DNA from: an uncultured Clostridium sp.
Lineage (GTDB): Bacteria > Bacillota > Clostridia > TANB77 > CAG-508
Assembly: GCA_947648905.1 (NCBI GenBank)
Contig: CANSPP010000002.1
Location: 124,001 to 188,000, forward strand
Length of the DNA: 64,000 nucleotides
Direction: 5' to 3'
The position numbers were made by a program, and so were the translations under genes. Under the pieces are notes generated by a model. The model was not told the origin of the DNA. It made no database searches and was given only the letters and a program-made list of their open reading frames with translations. This document shows, piece by piece, positions 1 through 8,154 of the stretch (positions within the stretch are counted from its first letter, which is position 1; every line of letters begins with the position of its first letter).

Positions 1-653
1 ACAATACCGGAGATAACACAGGTGGCGGAAATACCCCAGGTGATAACACAGGTAATGAAAATAATGATACCAATTGGTTTGATAGTATTGTCGATTGGTT
101 TCGTAATATACTTAGTGCGATTGGTAACATCGCGAGTGATATAATTGATGGTATTGGAGAAGTTTTTAAGGATTTATTTGATGGTATTAAAAATATTGTT
201 GATTGCCTTAATCCACTTAGCGATAAATTTTTTCTAAAAACTTTATTTAAATGGATAGGTAGCTTTTTTGAGAGTTTATGGGATTTTTTTATTAGATTAT
301 TTGTACCAGAAGAAAATTATTTTGATAATAAAATAGAAAATATTAAATCTAATATATCTAAAAAAATACCCTATCAAGACTATGTTGATATGTTTGAAAC
401 TGTTAAACAAGTTGAAAGTGGTCAGGATATATCTATTAGTTTAAATAATTATAAAGTTGGTAATAGTAATTTTAATATGCCAAATTTTATAAATTTTAGT
501 TGGGTTACAAAATATAAAGCTACTTGGTATAGCTGGGTACGTGGTGTATTATTTATACTTTTAATTGTATATAATATAAATCAAGTTATGAAACTATTCA
601 GGGGATATAATGTTGCTGAGGGACTTTCTAAGACTGGTGGTGATAACAAATGA
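1..653 (+). CDS. inovirus pIII-like minor coat/adsorption protein, C-terminal part (5' end outside window)
   Basis: The frame is open from the left edge (first full codon at 3) to TGA 651-653. It begins with a Gly/Asn/Thr-rich linker (repeats of GDNTG type), then an amphipathic stretch with several Trp/Phe, then a C-terminal membrane segment (VRGVLFILLIVYNI) and a short positive tail. This order, flexible Gly-rich linker then a C-terminal anchor, is that of filamentous-phage pIII adsorption proteins. The stop overlaps the next start (ATGA at 650-653), and the following genes encode a small membrane protein and a Zot ATPase, the usual inovirus order. pIII proteins are too variable to name from sequence alone, so the call rests on architecture and position. 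The receptor-binding domain is not in the window. Confidence 0.65.
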   Translation, partial: NTGDNTGGGNTPGDNTGNENNDTNWFDSIVDWFRNILSAIGNIASDIIDGIGEVFKDLFDGIKNIVDCLNPLSDKFFLKTLFKWIGSFFESLWDFFIRLFVPEENYFDNKIENIKSNISKKIPYQDYVDMFETVKQVESGQDISISLNNYKVGNSNFNMPNFINFSWVTKYKATWYSWVRGVLFILLIVYNINQVMKLFRGYNVAEGLSKTGGDNK

Positions 654-904
654 TAATTGAATTAATATGTGCTCCATTTTTCTTATTAGTTGACGGAATA
701 ATCGCTTTATTGCCTGTTTTGACATACATACCTACATCTATTGTAGATACTGTGTCTTTATTACTTAAAGCAATGCAATTTTTTCCAAATGATGTTTGGG
801 TTATGGCTATAAGTAATATTGTTTTTTGGTTAACAGTTCACTTTATTGTTTCTTTAATTAAATTTGTTGTTGGTTGGATACCTTTTATTAGTATGGGAGA
901 TTAG
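650..904 (+). CDS. small multi-spanning membrane protein, pVI-like position in inovirus module
   Basis: 84 residues, very hydrophobic, with about three membrane segments (near residues 4-24, 30-45 and 52-75) and few charges. It is translationally coupled to the upstream pIII-like gene by an ATGA overlap and ends 2 bases before the Zot start at 907. In inoviruses the small protein between pIII and pI/Zot is pVI or a DUF2523-type protein that sits with pIII at the virion tip or in the assembly complex. I assign it on size, hydrophobicity and position; no diagnostic motif is visible. Confidence 0.6.
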   Translation: MIIELICAPFFLLVDGIIALLPVLTYIPTSIVDTVSLLLKAMQFFPNDVWVMAISNIVFWLTVHFIVSLIKFVVGWIPFISMGD

Positions 905-906
905 TT

Positions 907-1773
907 ATGAAGAATGTAGTTTTAAATAAATATTATAGAAATTTACGAAAGAATGTGTTTTATGATTTACCAATAGAAGAATTTACAGAAGTATTCTGTA
1001 AGTTTAAGAAATTAAAATTTGATTATAAACTTTTGCAAATATGTAAGAAATTAGAGAATATAAATATTCCTAGAATAGAAATACCAATATTTAGATTTTT
1101 TAGTATGTTATTAGATTTATTCAGGTGGCTCGTTTATGATATTTTATGGACCATTATAAACGGAAAAGTATTTAAACCATATGGACTTACTTGTTTTGTT
1201 GGTCGTCAAGGTGGGGGAAAGACCATATCTATGGTTGAGTACCTAGATAAAATGAAAGTAATGTATCCTGACGCATTAATTATTACTAATTTTAATTACA
1301 TTGGACAAGATATGCCATTTACGAGTTGGCGACAATTTACAGAAGTTCGTAACGGCTTAAATGGTGTAATTTTTGCAATAGACGAATTACAAAATGAATA
1401 TAACTCTAATAATTGGAAAGATTTTCCTGAAGATTTACTTTCTGTTGTAACTATGCAAAGAAAACAACGTATTAAAATCGTAGCAACTAGTCAAGTTTTT
1501 ACTAGAGTTGTAAAACAGCTTCGTGAACAATGCTATGAAGTAGTAGAATGTAAAACTTTTTTCGGACGTTGGACCAAACAGAAATGTTACGATGCAGACG
1601 ACTATAATTATATTATAGACAATCCAACTCCAGAAAGACGTTTTAGAACACGTAAAAAGTGGAAATATAGCTTTGTACAAAGTAACTATGTTAGAGATTT
1701 ATTTGACAGTTATTCTGTTGTAGAAAGCATAAAAAATAAAGAATTTATAGACAGAAATGAAAGGAGTAGTTAA
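907..1773 (+). CDS. Zot/pI-family inovirus assembly ATPase
   Basis: 288 residues of the Zot (zonula occludens toxin, filamentous phage pI) family, the inner-membrane ATPase that drives secretion-coupled virion assembly. It shows Walker A GRQGGGKT (residues 99-106) and Walker B VIFAIDE (about 154-160), followed by the Zot-type 'QRKQRIKIVATSQ' segment. A hydrophobic patch at residues 62-85 precedes the P-loop and may contact the membrane. The C-terminal periplasmic part of Gram-negative Zot proteins is absent, as expected for a Gram-positive host. The start ATG at 907 follows the previous stop (902-904) directly. With the Rep gene at 2471 this identifies an inovirus prophage. Confidence 0.93.
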   Translation: MKNVVLNKYYRNLRKNVFYDLPIEEFTEVFCKFKKLKFDYKLLQICKKLENINIPRIEIPIFRFFSMLLDLFRWLVYDILWTIINGKVFKPYGLTCFVGRQGGGKTISMVEYLDKMKVMYPDALIITNFNYIGQDMPFTSWRQFTEVRNGLNGVIFAIDELQNEYNSNNWKDFPEDLLSVVTMQRKQRIKIVATSQVFTRVVKQLREQCYEVVECKTFFGRWTKQKCYDADDYNYIIDNPTPERRFRTRKKWKYSFVQSNYVRDLFDSYSVVESIKNKEFIDRNERSS

Positions 1774-1774
1774 T

Positions 1775-1972
1775 ATGGACGAAAATAATTTAGATATTAG
1801 AATTTTACGAAATGAAGGACATATAATCGTTAATTTAACTGATATGGAATTTGATTATATAAAAGAACTTTGTAATTCTATGTATAATAATTTAAAAAAT
1901 TTTCCTAAAAAATTTAGAACACCTAAATTTTATATATTAGAAAATATGATAAATGATATTTTTAAAAAATAA
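1775..1972 (+). CDS. 65-residue hypothetical protein of the inovirus module
   Basis: Start ATG 1775-1777 is chosen for the AAAGGAG site at 1760-1766; it sits one base past the Zot stop, so it is in the same transcription unit. The protein is hydrophilic, with a central 'MEFDYIKELCNSMYNN' helix and a basic C-terminal half, and no membrane segment. I do not recognise it. Its length and place after Zot would suit a small DNA-binding or regulatory phage protein, but nothing in the sequence proves that. Confidence 0.7.
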   Translation: MDENNLDIRILRNEGHIIVNLTDMEFDYIKELCNSMYNNLKNFPKKFRTPKFYILENMINDIFKK

Positions 1973-2006
1973 CATACTACGAAGTTCTACTCCGATATGC
2001 GGGGGA

Positions 2007-2058
2007 AGAGATTAGAAAAGCGAAAGCTTTTCATCTCTATGGGGGATAGTCCCCCATA
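2007..2058. other. tandem strong hairpins between inovirus modules (candidate origin/packaging region)
   Basis: Two adjacent hairpins: AGAGAT/ATCTCT enclosing AAAAGC-gaaa-GCTTTT (2007-2038), and a perfect 9-bp stem TATGGGGGA-tag-TCCCCCATA (2038-2058). A weaker GGC/GCC stem follows at 2066-2075. Neither hairpin ends in a T-run, and the region separates the assembly genes from the small-protein/Rep genes. Strong paired hairpins are typical of the intergenic region of filamentous phages (strand origins, packaging signal). The role is inferred. Confidence 0.5.
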
Positions 2059-2098
2059 ATAACAAGGCTAACGCCGTTTGAGTGAAAGGATATTTATT

Positions 2099-2293
2099 AT
2101 GAATAATTTAAAAGAAAATTTAGAAGGCTTGTGGGAAATTTTACAACCATTATTTAAAATTGCCATTTCAGTTGTTATTTTTGGTTTCCTTTCTACTGGT
2201 ATTATTTATTTTACTATTAAAATTGATACTAGTAGATTAGGAGAGATTAGGCATTGCCCGTCTTGTGGAATAGATTTATTACAACTAAGGTAG
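2099..2293 (+). CDS. 64-residue membrane protein with CxxC zinc-ribbon-like tail
   Basis: Start ATG 2099 has GAAAGGA eight bases upstream (2084-2090). The protein has one membrane segment (about residues 19-42) and a short C-terminal tail with CPSCG, a single CxxC knuckle. It lies between the hairpin region and the Rep gene in the prophage. I do not recognise a family. The pattern, single span plus cytosolic cysteine pair, would suit a small accessory morphogenesis protein; this is inference only. Confidence 0.65.
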   Translation: MNNLKENLEGLWEILQPLFKIAISVVIFGFLSTGIIYFTIKIDTSRLGEIRHCPSCGIDLLQLR

Positions 2294-2307
2294 AAAGGAG
2301 TGTTAAT

Positions 2308-2415
2308 ATGTCAGAGATTTTACCACCAACTATTATGGCTATTTTATGTATTTATCTTTTTTGGTTGGAAACAAGAGTTACTAAATTAGAACAAAAAATT
2401 AAGGAGGGTTCTTAG
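2308..2415 (+). CDS. 35-residue single-span membrane peptide of the inovirus module
   Basis: ATG 2308 follows AAAGGAG (2294-2300) at good spacing and the frame runs to TAG 2413-2415. The product has one hydrophobic span (about residues 8-19, ending FWLE) and a Lys/Glu-rich C-terminal helix. Short, one-span peptides of this kind are common in filamentous phages (for example pVII/pIX-type tip proteins). Assignment to such a role is inferred from size and context; coding status rests on the good ribosome site and the tight packing between neighbours. Confidence 0.6.
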   Translation: MSEILPPTIMAILCIYLFWLETRVTKLEQKIKEGS

Positions 2416-2445
2416 TAACACCCTCCGAGCGTCCCAATTTAGGGA
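2403..2445 (+). terminator. two hairpins ahead of the Rep gene
   Basis: GGAGGGT (2403-2409) pairs with ACCCTCC (2420-2426) across a 10-base loop that contains the preceding stop codon. A second short stem TCCC-aattta-GGGA (2432-2445) is followed by ATTTTTAT. Together they look like a weak intrinsic terminator or attenuator before rep. Confidence 0.4.
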
Positions 2446-2470
2446 ATTTTTATAAAAAGGAGTTACTAAA

Positions 2471-3499
2471 ATGATTGATACTATAAAAATATATACCGAG
2501 ATAGATTTAGATATATATAATAAAATAAAATCTATGTCTATTGTTAAAAATTCTGTTGATAATAATAAAGCTGTTTTGCTTTATGAAATAATTAACGACC
2601 ATTTAGAAGGTTCTTACGATAGTAGGTTAAGTGTTCGTGTTGGTTGTGGTTCTAAATATGGATTTGTTAATTTAGGCTATTATATAGAAATAGAAGGAAG
2701 TTATCACAAGATTATTAATGGCTATAATAGTCATAATGGCTATTGCGATTTACAGTTTATTGCCGATAATCTTATACAAATGGTTGAATTATCTTATGGA
2801 TTAGAATTACCGCATTTAGAATATTGGTTCTTACAAAGATGTGACATTGCTATTTGTTATAATTTAGATAATCAGAAAAATGTTAAAAGTTATATCAATA
2901 GTCTTAGTAGATGTCAATACCCACGTAGGAACGTGAAATTCTATTATGACGAAAGTTTATATCTTTCAGGTACAACAACTACTCTTAAGATATATAATAA
3001 GATGTTAGAGTTTAAAAAACACGATTTAAAAAAGTTTATATGTAAAGAATTTAATTTAGCAAATTATCTTGATATTATACAAGGATTTATTAGATTTGAA
3101 TGTGAAATAAAGAAAAAAGCTTTAGTAAAAATATATAAAGATAAACATATAAAAATTATAAATGTAAAATATGAAGAATTAAAAAAAATATGGAGTGAAG
3201 AATTTATGAAGTTATTAAAATTAGTTGAAAATAATTTAAAAGTTGTAAGGGGAAGGGAAGAAGTAAAAGAAAGATTAAATAAATTATATAAACCTAGTAA
3301 AGCTAGTAGACTTTACAATTTTTATTGTGCTATCCAGTTAAATGGTTTAATAGATACTAAAGAAAATACTTCTAAATCGGTATTCTATCGTAACATAGAA
3401 GATTTAAAAAATTCTAATATAGATTTTAGCCAAAGTTATAAAATAGAAGAAATGGAACTATTTTATTTTAATCCATTTGAATTTAAAGAAGTAGCTTAA
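2471..3499 (+). CDS. phage/plasmid replication initiator, gene II/X-like (HUH-type)
   Basis: 342 residues resembling the Phage_CRI/Phage_X (gene II/X) replication proteins of filamentous phages and related plasmids, which nick the double-stranded form to start rolling-circle replication. Family-like features are the N-terminal 'MIDTIKIY' strand, the core 'QRCDIAICYNL' strand (about residues 128-138), and 'TLKIYNKMLEFKKHD' (about 170-185), where the catalytic Tyr region of the family lies. A clear HUH triad cannot be picked out by eye. An AAAAAGGAG site precedes ATG 2471. The gene converges on the minus-strand gene at 3496, with the two stop codons overlapping inside one hairpin. Confidence 0.8.
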   Translation: MIDTIKIYTEIDLDIYNKIKSMSIVKNSVDNNKAVLLYEIINDHLEGSYDSRLSVRVGCGSKYGFVNLGYYIEIEGSYHKIINGYNSHNGYCDLQFIADNLIQMVELSYGLELPHLEYWFLQRCDIAICYNLDNQKNVKSYINSLSRCQYPRRNVKFYYDESLYLSGTTTTLKIYNKMLEFKKHDLKKFICKEFNLANYLDIIQGFIRFECEIKKKALVKIYKDKHIKIINVKYEELKKIWSEEFMKLLKLVENNLKVVRGREEVKERLNKLYKPSKASRLYNFYCAIQLNGLIDTKENTSKSVFYRNIEDLKNSNIDFSQSYKIEEMELFYFNPFEFKEVA

Positions 3500-3510
3500 A
3501 CTACTTCTTT
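3485..3510. terminator. bidirectional terminator shared by rep and the DUF2726 gene
   Basis: AAAGAAGTAG (3485-3494), loop CTTAAA, CTACTTCTTT (3501-3510). The hairpin contains the stop codons of both converging genes, so each gene's last codons form one arm. Confidence 0.7.
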
Positions 3511-3987
3511 GTTCTTTAAATATTTTTCATTTAATTCTCTGTTTATTATTTCTTTGATTTCTTTCTGATTATAATTATCTTGTGAAGCTATGAAAATTAT
3601 TGGTATAGAAGTATATTCAAATGCTTCTTGTAAAAATATGTCTCTTTCTGTTCTTTTGTTTATATGCGTTTTATCATTTAACTCTATACAACATATTATT
3701 TTTTGATTTTTAGGATTAAATAATACGAAATCTAAGCTTCTTCCTATATAATGTTTTAATAATTTTTCTTCATATCTTTTCGTATTAATTTGTAATATTT
3801 GATTTAAAGCTACTTGTGTTGATATTCTTATGTCTGTATCTTTGTATATTTCTTCTAAACATCTATACATTTTAAATTCATCTTTGGATATAAAAGGTTC
3901 TTCCTTTTCTTTGAAATTAGGAATTATTACATATTTTGTACCCCAAATCCCTTTTTCTTCTATTTGTTTCATTTTTCTTCTATCCAT
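3496..3987 (-). CDS. DUF2726-type protein with restriction-endonuclease-like fold
   Basis: 163 residues. The segment 'SLDFVLFNPKNQKIICCIEL' followed by NDKTH and, 10 residues on, a conserved 'ERD' matches the DUF2726 pattern (DFv...vIELd..H....R.. D), which has the PD-(D/E)XK nuclease layout with Asp and Glu as candidate metal ligands. The C-terminal 'AFEYTSIPIIFI' strand is also family-like. DUF2726 domains occur in host and mobile-element proteins, and substrate is unknown. It converges on rep and is transcribed away from the prophage. It may be prophage cargo or a flanking gene. Confidence 0.7.
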   Translation of the reverse strand: MDRRKMKQIEEKGIWGTKYVIIPNFKEKEEPFISKDEFKMYRCLEEIYKDTDIRISTQVALNQILQINTKRYEEKLLKHYIGRSLDFVLFNPKNQKIICCIELNDKTHINKRTERDIFLQEAFEYTSIPIIFIASQDNYNQKEIKEIINRELNEKYLKNKEVV

Positions 3988-4086
3988 AATATTATCCCTT
4001 CTTATTTTTTATAATTATATCATTCTTGTTTATTGAATATAAACTTTTAACAATTATTTAATATAAATGTAAAAAATTTGTAACAT

Positions 4087-4115
4087 TTGCATTGTTTACA
4101 TAAATGTGTTATAAT
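4087..4115 (+). promoter_or_regulatory. sigma-A promoter with extended -10
   Basis: TTGCAT (4087-4092), 17-base spacer, TATAAT (4110-4115), with TGT just before the -10 (extended -10). It lies 29 bases upstream of the TTG start at 4144. Confidence 0.7.
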
Positions 4116-4143
4116 TTTAAATATAAGAGAAGGGGGGAGTATT

Positions 4144-4455
4144 TTGAAACAGTATGGCATTTATATTAGACAAGGTACAGGTAGACCTTATATGATACAC
4201 TTTTATGATAATATTTATAGTACTAAACAAAAACTTTACGAACTTATACAATTAGAAGAAGAGAGACAGCGTCCATATTTTGTTGATAATGATTTTTTTA
4301 ACAACAAGTATAGATTAGTAGGAAATTTAAAATATTTTCTTGTTAAAGAAAGAGAAGTTTCAGAATGGAAAAATTATTCAGAAAGTGAAGAAGAAAAAGA
4401 AACTAATAATAAAATTATTTATTTTGATAATTTCAAAAAAGTATTGACAAAATAA
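4144..4455 (+). CDS. 103-residue hypothetical protein
   Basis: A TTG start at 4144 is chosen because AGGGGGGAG (4131-4139) lies just upstream, downstream of a good promoter; an earlier in-frame TTG at 4087 lies inside that promoter. The product is hydrophilic, with 'YGIYIRQGTGRPYMIHFYDN' at the N terminus, a charged Glu-rich middle and a basic tail. The N-terminal part reads like a short beta-hairpin plus helix fold. I do not recognise the family. It stands alone between the prophage and the AIPR gene. Confidence 0.65.
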   Translation: MKQYGIYIRQGTGRPYMIHFYDNIYSTKQKLYELIQLEEERQRPYFVDNDFFNNKYRLVGNLKYFLVKEREVSEWKNYSESEEEKETNNKIIYFDNFKKVLTK

Positions 4456-4596
4456 TTTTATTATGATATTTAATAGATATATTTTATATTAATTATATAA
4501 ATTGTTTATATATGAATTTATTTTGATAGGGCATATAGGACATATGCTTAATAATTATAAATATATAACATTGCACAAAATCAATCTTTTGTGCAA

Positions 4597-4663
4597 AAAG
4601 GAATAGGAGCAAAAATAGAACCATATCAATATGGTCCTACCTCTGAAATCTTGCTATTCCTTT
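4597..4663 (+). ncRNA. candidate small structured RNA element
   Basis: AAAGGAATAG (4597-4606) pairs perfectly with CTATTCCTTT (4654-4663). Inside, CAA/TTG extends the stem past a bulge and ACCATAT-ca-ATATGGT (4620-4635) forms a second hairpin. No known RNA class is recognised, and no promoter is clear. The fold is seen; transcription is inferred. Confidence 0.35.
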
Positions 4664-4721
4664 AATAAAGCCCGTTTTAGCTTATTGTTCTAACAATAAA
4701 CTATACTACTTTTTTATAAAA

Positions 4722-5105
4722 TCGCCTTAAAATCGATTCTGGAGCTTCATTATTTTTGATTATTCCTGGTTGGATTTTTTTTCATTATTGTAACCTCATA
4801 ATTATAAAAAAATTTATATAACTTTATATCATTTTATCAAAAATTCCTAAATCCTTATATTTCAGTATTTTGCTTGATTTTATAGACAACAAACTATATG
4901 TCCAATTTTTAAAAACGGCTTAAAATCGATTCTCGTGCGTCGTTTTTTTAGCCATTTTTCGGTACTTTTAATAAGTGCCTAAAAATCAGCATTTTTACTA
5001 GAATCATATTATAAAGATGACATTTTATAATATGCACACCAAATTTAAAACATATAACTTGTTGGATAAATTATTAAAATGTCTTAAAATTGATTTTGAA
5101 GCTTT
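4722..5105 (+). repeat. three dispersed copies of a CTTAAAATCGATTCT repeat
   Basis: Cores at 4726-4740 (CTTAAAATCGATTCT), 4919-4933 (identical) and 5083-5097 (CTTAAAATTGATTTT), spaced about 193 and 164 bases. Similarity extends upstream in the first two copies (ACAA-AAACTATA, then T/A tract and a C-G-rich triplet) and downstream to a GC dinucleotide followed by TTC or GTC. All are in the same orientation. Confidence 0.6.
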
Positions 5106-5275
5106 ATAATATGGAATTATATTATGGAAGTAGTAATCTAAATTTATATAATGATTATACAAAAATTTTATAAAATATTTATAAAATTGTAATGCAAATT
5201 TTTATTTACAAACAATTATAACAAATGTTCGTTTTTAAAAATTACATATTTATATGCGATAAACTAAAATAATTT

Positions 5276-7249
5276 TTATATATTTATTTTTGTGCCATTG
5301 TTATCAAATAATTCTCCTTCTATTTGAGAATATCTTCTTCCAGATTTTATTAATTCATTTATTGCGCAATGTACTTTATTAGCTGGACAATTTAATTTAT
5401 TACTAATCTCTCTATGTATTCCTATTGGCCATGGTTGATTTGGAAGTAATACATTTACTTGATTAATAAATTCTTCGTCAATATCATATATCTTTTTTCT
5501 AAATCCCATTATTTTTTCTCTTCTTCCAATAAAAAGCGTTCCAAAATCCGATATTTTATATTTTCTTTTAATATGTTTACAAATTTTTAGTACAATAGTT
5601 TCTCGCGTAAGATCTCGTAGATTGAAAATTTCAGGAAATATTTCTATTATATCTGACAATGTTGTTTCTACTTTTTCTTTGGTATATATTTCAATATTTA
5701 AATCAATTAAATTTTTAATGCTAAAATTAAATGTTTTAAAAATTTTAGCTATAGTAATAAAAGATACAATGTGTCTAAGATTTTTTCTATATTTTTCAGA
5801 TGGTACTCTAGAAATTATAGAATTCTCTTTTAGTTCTTGTAATAATAAATCCGTTTTTCTAAGGATTTTGGCAATTGCAGGCCATATTTCTAAATCTGTA
5901 TTTTCCGAAAATACTTTATTATATAAATCTTTGTTGCTCATAAATTTTGATTTTAATGATGAAGCAATTGCTGGTAATTTCAATACTAAATTGACATATC
6001 CAGAAGCTAAATACAGTGGTGTAAAAATTAATTCTTGTGAGATACTTTGATTAGCATAATAATTTAATTTCCTTTCATAATATAATCCGTATTTTAGGAG
6101 AATCTCCTCTATATCTCTCTGAATTTTATCTGTAGCATGCAGTGAATATAATTCAACTGATGTCTGATTATTAGTTGCCTTAATTATTTTATCTCTTATT
6201 ACATTATCTGAAGTTACAATAATTTTAATTAATATAGATCTATCTTGTAAATCACTATTTCCTTCTGAGAAAAATCTATATATTGTTTCAGTTGTCTGTA
6301 AGCCATTTACTATTTGTACATTCTCTATATGTATTGTTTTACCAACAAGAATGGCAGAAGTAGCTAAAATGGTTATCCCATTATTTAAAAGCCAAAAATC
6401 TGGAGATTCATTTTCTTTTAAAGTACTCATAATATCTTCGTTAACCCTATTCAGTCCTACAAAGTCTCGCACATTAGAGTCAAATAGATATTTTCTCAAT
6501 TTAAATTCTTCATCAGTAATACATTTATAGTATGAATTAAGATTTGTTAATATAACATAATTTTGGTTTTTAGATAATACTTCTTTATAATTCAGTTCCA
6601 ATGACATATTAGGCTTTTTTCTATATGCTTGTAATAATTCTTTTGCTCCCCAAAACTCGATATTTAAATTACAATTACTAAAATAATTCTCTATAATGTT
6701 TCGTATATGATTTGATTTAGATAATATATTTTCTCCAATACATGACGTATCTCCTCTAGAAGCGTACACAATTGTAATATTAAATTGTTGTAATGATGTG
6801 GCAAGTACTTTATATGCAATTATTAAGTTTTCTCTTTTTTCTAATAATTCTTCATTATATTCAGATTTAAGATTTTGTTCATCTATTGAAAAATCGAAAA
6901 GTTCTGTAATACTTGAAATTAGGCTGTCCAATGTAGACAATTTGTATGTATTATGATGCTTGCATGTAATAACAAAAACGTCTATTACAGCATTTAATTT
7001 TGGCCACATAAAATTATCTACATCTGTTAATAAGTGTCCATTAATGAATATAAAAAACGAATCGATTCCACCATCATTTCTTCCATCTACAATACTATTT
7101 ATAATATCCTCCGTAGATAAATCATAATTTTTTATTATTTGTTCTGAAGCTAAATATTCAAATGCTTCTGCTAAATCTTTTGATGGTAAATTAAGTTTGA
7201 TCCTTTCTTCAATAACTCCATCTAATAAAATAATATCATTTTTAGCCAT
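5276..7249 (-). CDS. AIPR-family abortive infection phage resistance protein
   Basis: 657 residues. The signature of the AIPR family is present: 'FWLLNNGITIL' (residues 285-295) and 'QIVNGLQTT' (312-320), and further 'ATNNQTSVE' near 350. The N-terminal part has 'GRNDGGIDSFF' (56-66) and 'IDVFVITCKHH' (89-99), compatible with a PD-(D/E)XK-like nuclease fold seen at the N terminus of many AIPR proteins. Members give abortive-infection defence against phage. The start is supported by AGGAGGGG upstream of ATG 7249. The gene stands alone, next to an inovirus prophage, and may be prophage or island cargo. Target and mechanism cannot be read from the sequence. Confidence 0.85.
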   Translation of the reverse strand: MAKNDIILLDGVIEERIKLNLPSKDLAEAFEYLASEQIIKNYDLSTEDIINSIVDGRNDGGIDSFFIFINGHLLTDVDNFMWPKLNAVIDVFVITCKHHNTYKLSTLDSLISSITELFDFSIDEQNLKSEYNEELLEKRENLIIAYKVLATSLQQFNITIVYASRGDTSCIGENILSKSNHIRNIIENYFSNCNLNIEFWGAKELLQAYRKKPNMSLELNYKEVLSKNQNYVILTNLNSYYKCITDEEFKLRKYLFDSNVRDFVGLNRVNEDIMSTLKENESPDFWLLNNGITILATSAILVGKTIHIENVQIVNGLQTTETIYRFFSEGNSDLQDRSILIKIIVTSDNVIRDKIIKATNNQTSVELYSLHATDKIQRDIEEILLKYGLYYERKLNYYANQSISQELIFTPLYLASGYVNLVLKLPAIASSLKSKFMSNKDLYNKVFSENTDLEIWPAIAKILRKTDLLLQELKENSIISRVPSEKYRKNLRHIVSFITIAKIFKTFNFSIKNLIDLNIEIYTKEKVETTLSDIIEIFPEIFNLRDLTRETIVLKICKHIKRKYKISDFGTLFIGRREKIMGFRKKIYDIDEEFINQVNVLLPNQPWPIGIHREISNKLNCPANKVHCAINELIKSGRRYSQIEGELFDNNGTKINI

Positions 7250-7341
7250 AATAAATAGTCCCCTCCTATTGTTTATATTCTATCATATGATATATCTTTT
7301 TACTAGGTAGTTTGATAAATAAGGAAATAATTATTTTATAT

Positions 7342-8112
7342 TTAGTAACTCATATTAATCTCTTTTAACCAACTCTCTACTTCCTTTGGTGCATCTTCCA
7401 TACTGTTTCTATTAAGTTTGAAAGCATTACTATTTACATTTGCACTAGATAACTTATTTGTAATTGTATTTACTGTTCCTGATAAACCACTTCCGCCATT
7501 TGTACTAAATAGATATACATTTTTTCCTGAAAAGTCATAGCTTTCTAAAAATGTGTAAAGTATTTGAGGTAAATCACTCCACCAAATTGGGTATCCTATA
7601 AATATTGTATCATAATCTTCAAAATTGTTTATTTTGTTTTTTATTTCTGGTCTAGCATCTTGTCCTTGTTCTTCTTGTGCATCATCGATTAATGCTTGGT
7701 GGTCTGATGTATTATATTGTTTTACTGCTTCTATTCTAAATATATCTGCTCCTGTATGTTCTTTAATTAGGTTTGCTACATATTGTGTATTTCCTAATCT
7801 TTCTCCATTTACTGTAACTGTGCTATCTTCTCTTGCAGTACCTGTATTTTCTGGTAATGAGAAATATGCTATTAATGTTTTTCCTGAATTTGCTACTTTA
7901 TTTTCATTTGTTGTAGTATCTTCAGTTGTTGTATTATTTATATTTTCTTCTATATTTGCCTCATTATTGTTTTCGTTTTCTTCACTTAGTAAATTTTCAG
8001 TATTGTTTGCTTTTCCACTATTGTTGTCAGAATTTGTTATGAATATTACACCTAATGCAATTGCAATTATTACAATTACAGCTACAATTCCTACTATAAT
8101 TTTTTTATTCAT
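7342..8112 (-). CDS. membrane-anchored flavodoxin
   Basis: 256 residues: an uncleaved-looking N-terminal membrane segment (about 4-26), a Ser/Asn/Glu/Thr-rich linker to about residue 75, then a flavodoxin domain (Flavodoxin_4-like). Visible are 'KTLIAYFSLPENTGTA' (the FMN phosphate loop region), 'YDTIFIGYPIWWSDLP' and 'LFSTNGGSGLSG', which bind the flavin ring in this family. With positive residues before the span, the flavodoxin domain is predicted outside the cytoplasm. It is the last gene of a minus-strand redox group and is paralogous to the next gene upstream (8155-8841). The partner electron donor is unknown. Confidence 0.85.
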   Translation of the reverse strand: MNKKIIVGIVAVIVIIAIALGVIFITNSDNNSGKANNTENLLSEENENNNEANIEENINNTTTEDTTTNENKVANSGKTLIAYFSLPENTGTAREDSTVTVNGERLGNTQYVANLIKEHTGADIFRIEAVKQYNTSDHQALIDDAQEEQGQDARPEIKNKINNFEDYDTIFIGYPIWWSDLPQILYTFLESYDFSGKNVYLFSTNGGSGLSGTVNTITNKLSSANVNSNAFKLNRNSMEDAPKEVESWLKEINMSY

Positions 8113-8154
8113 TTTAAATTTCTCCTTTATTTATTATTTAATTCTCCTGAATAA

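Larger units (their letters stand above)
4456..5275. other. 820-base non-coding tract
   Basis: No credible gene on either strand. It holds a 10-bp hairpin TTGCACAAAA-tcaatc-TTTTGTGCAA (4571-4596), a folded element at 4597-4663, an inverted repeat TTATTGTT-ct-AACAATAA (4682-4699) and three copies of a CTTAAAATCGATTCT motif. It separates the prophage side from the AIPR gene and could hold the prophage attachment site. Confidence 0.6.

Noticed and set aside
4722..5105. CTTAAAATCGATTCT copies as dif sites or a CRISPR array
   Set aside because: They lack the two-arm dyad of dif and the regular short spacing and identity of CRISPR repeats. Attachment-site function remains open but unproven.
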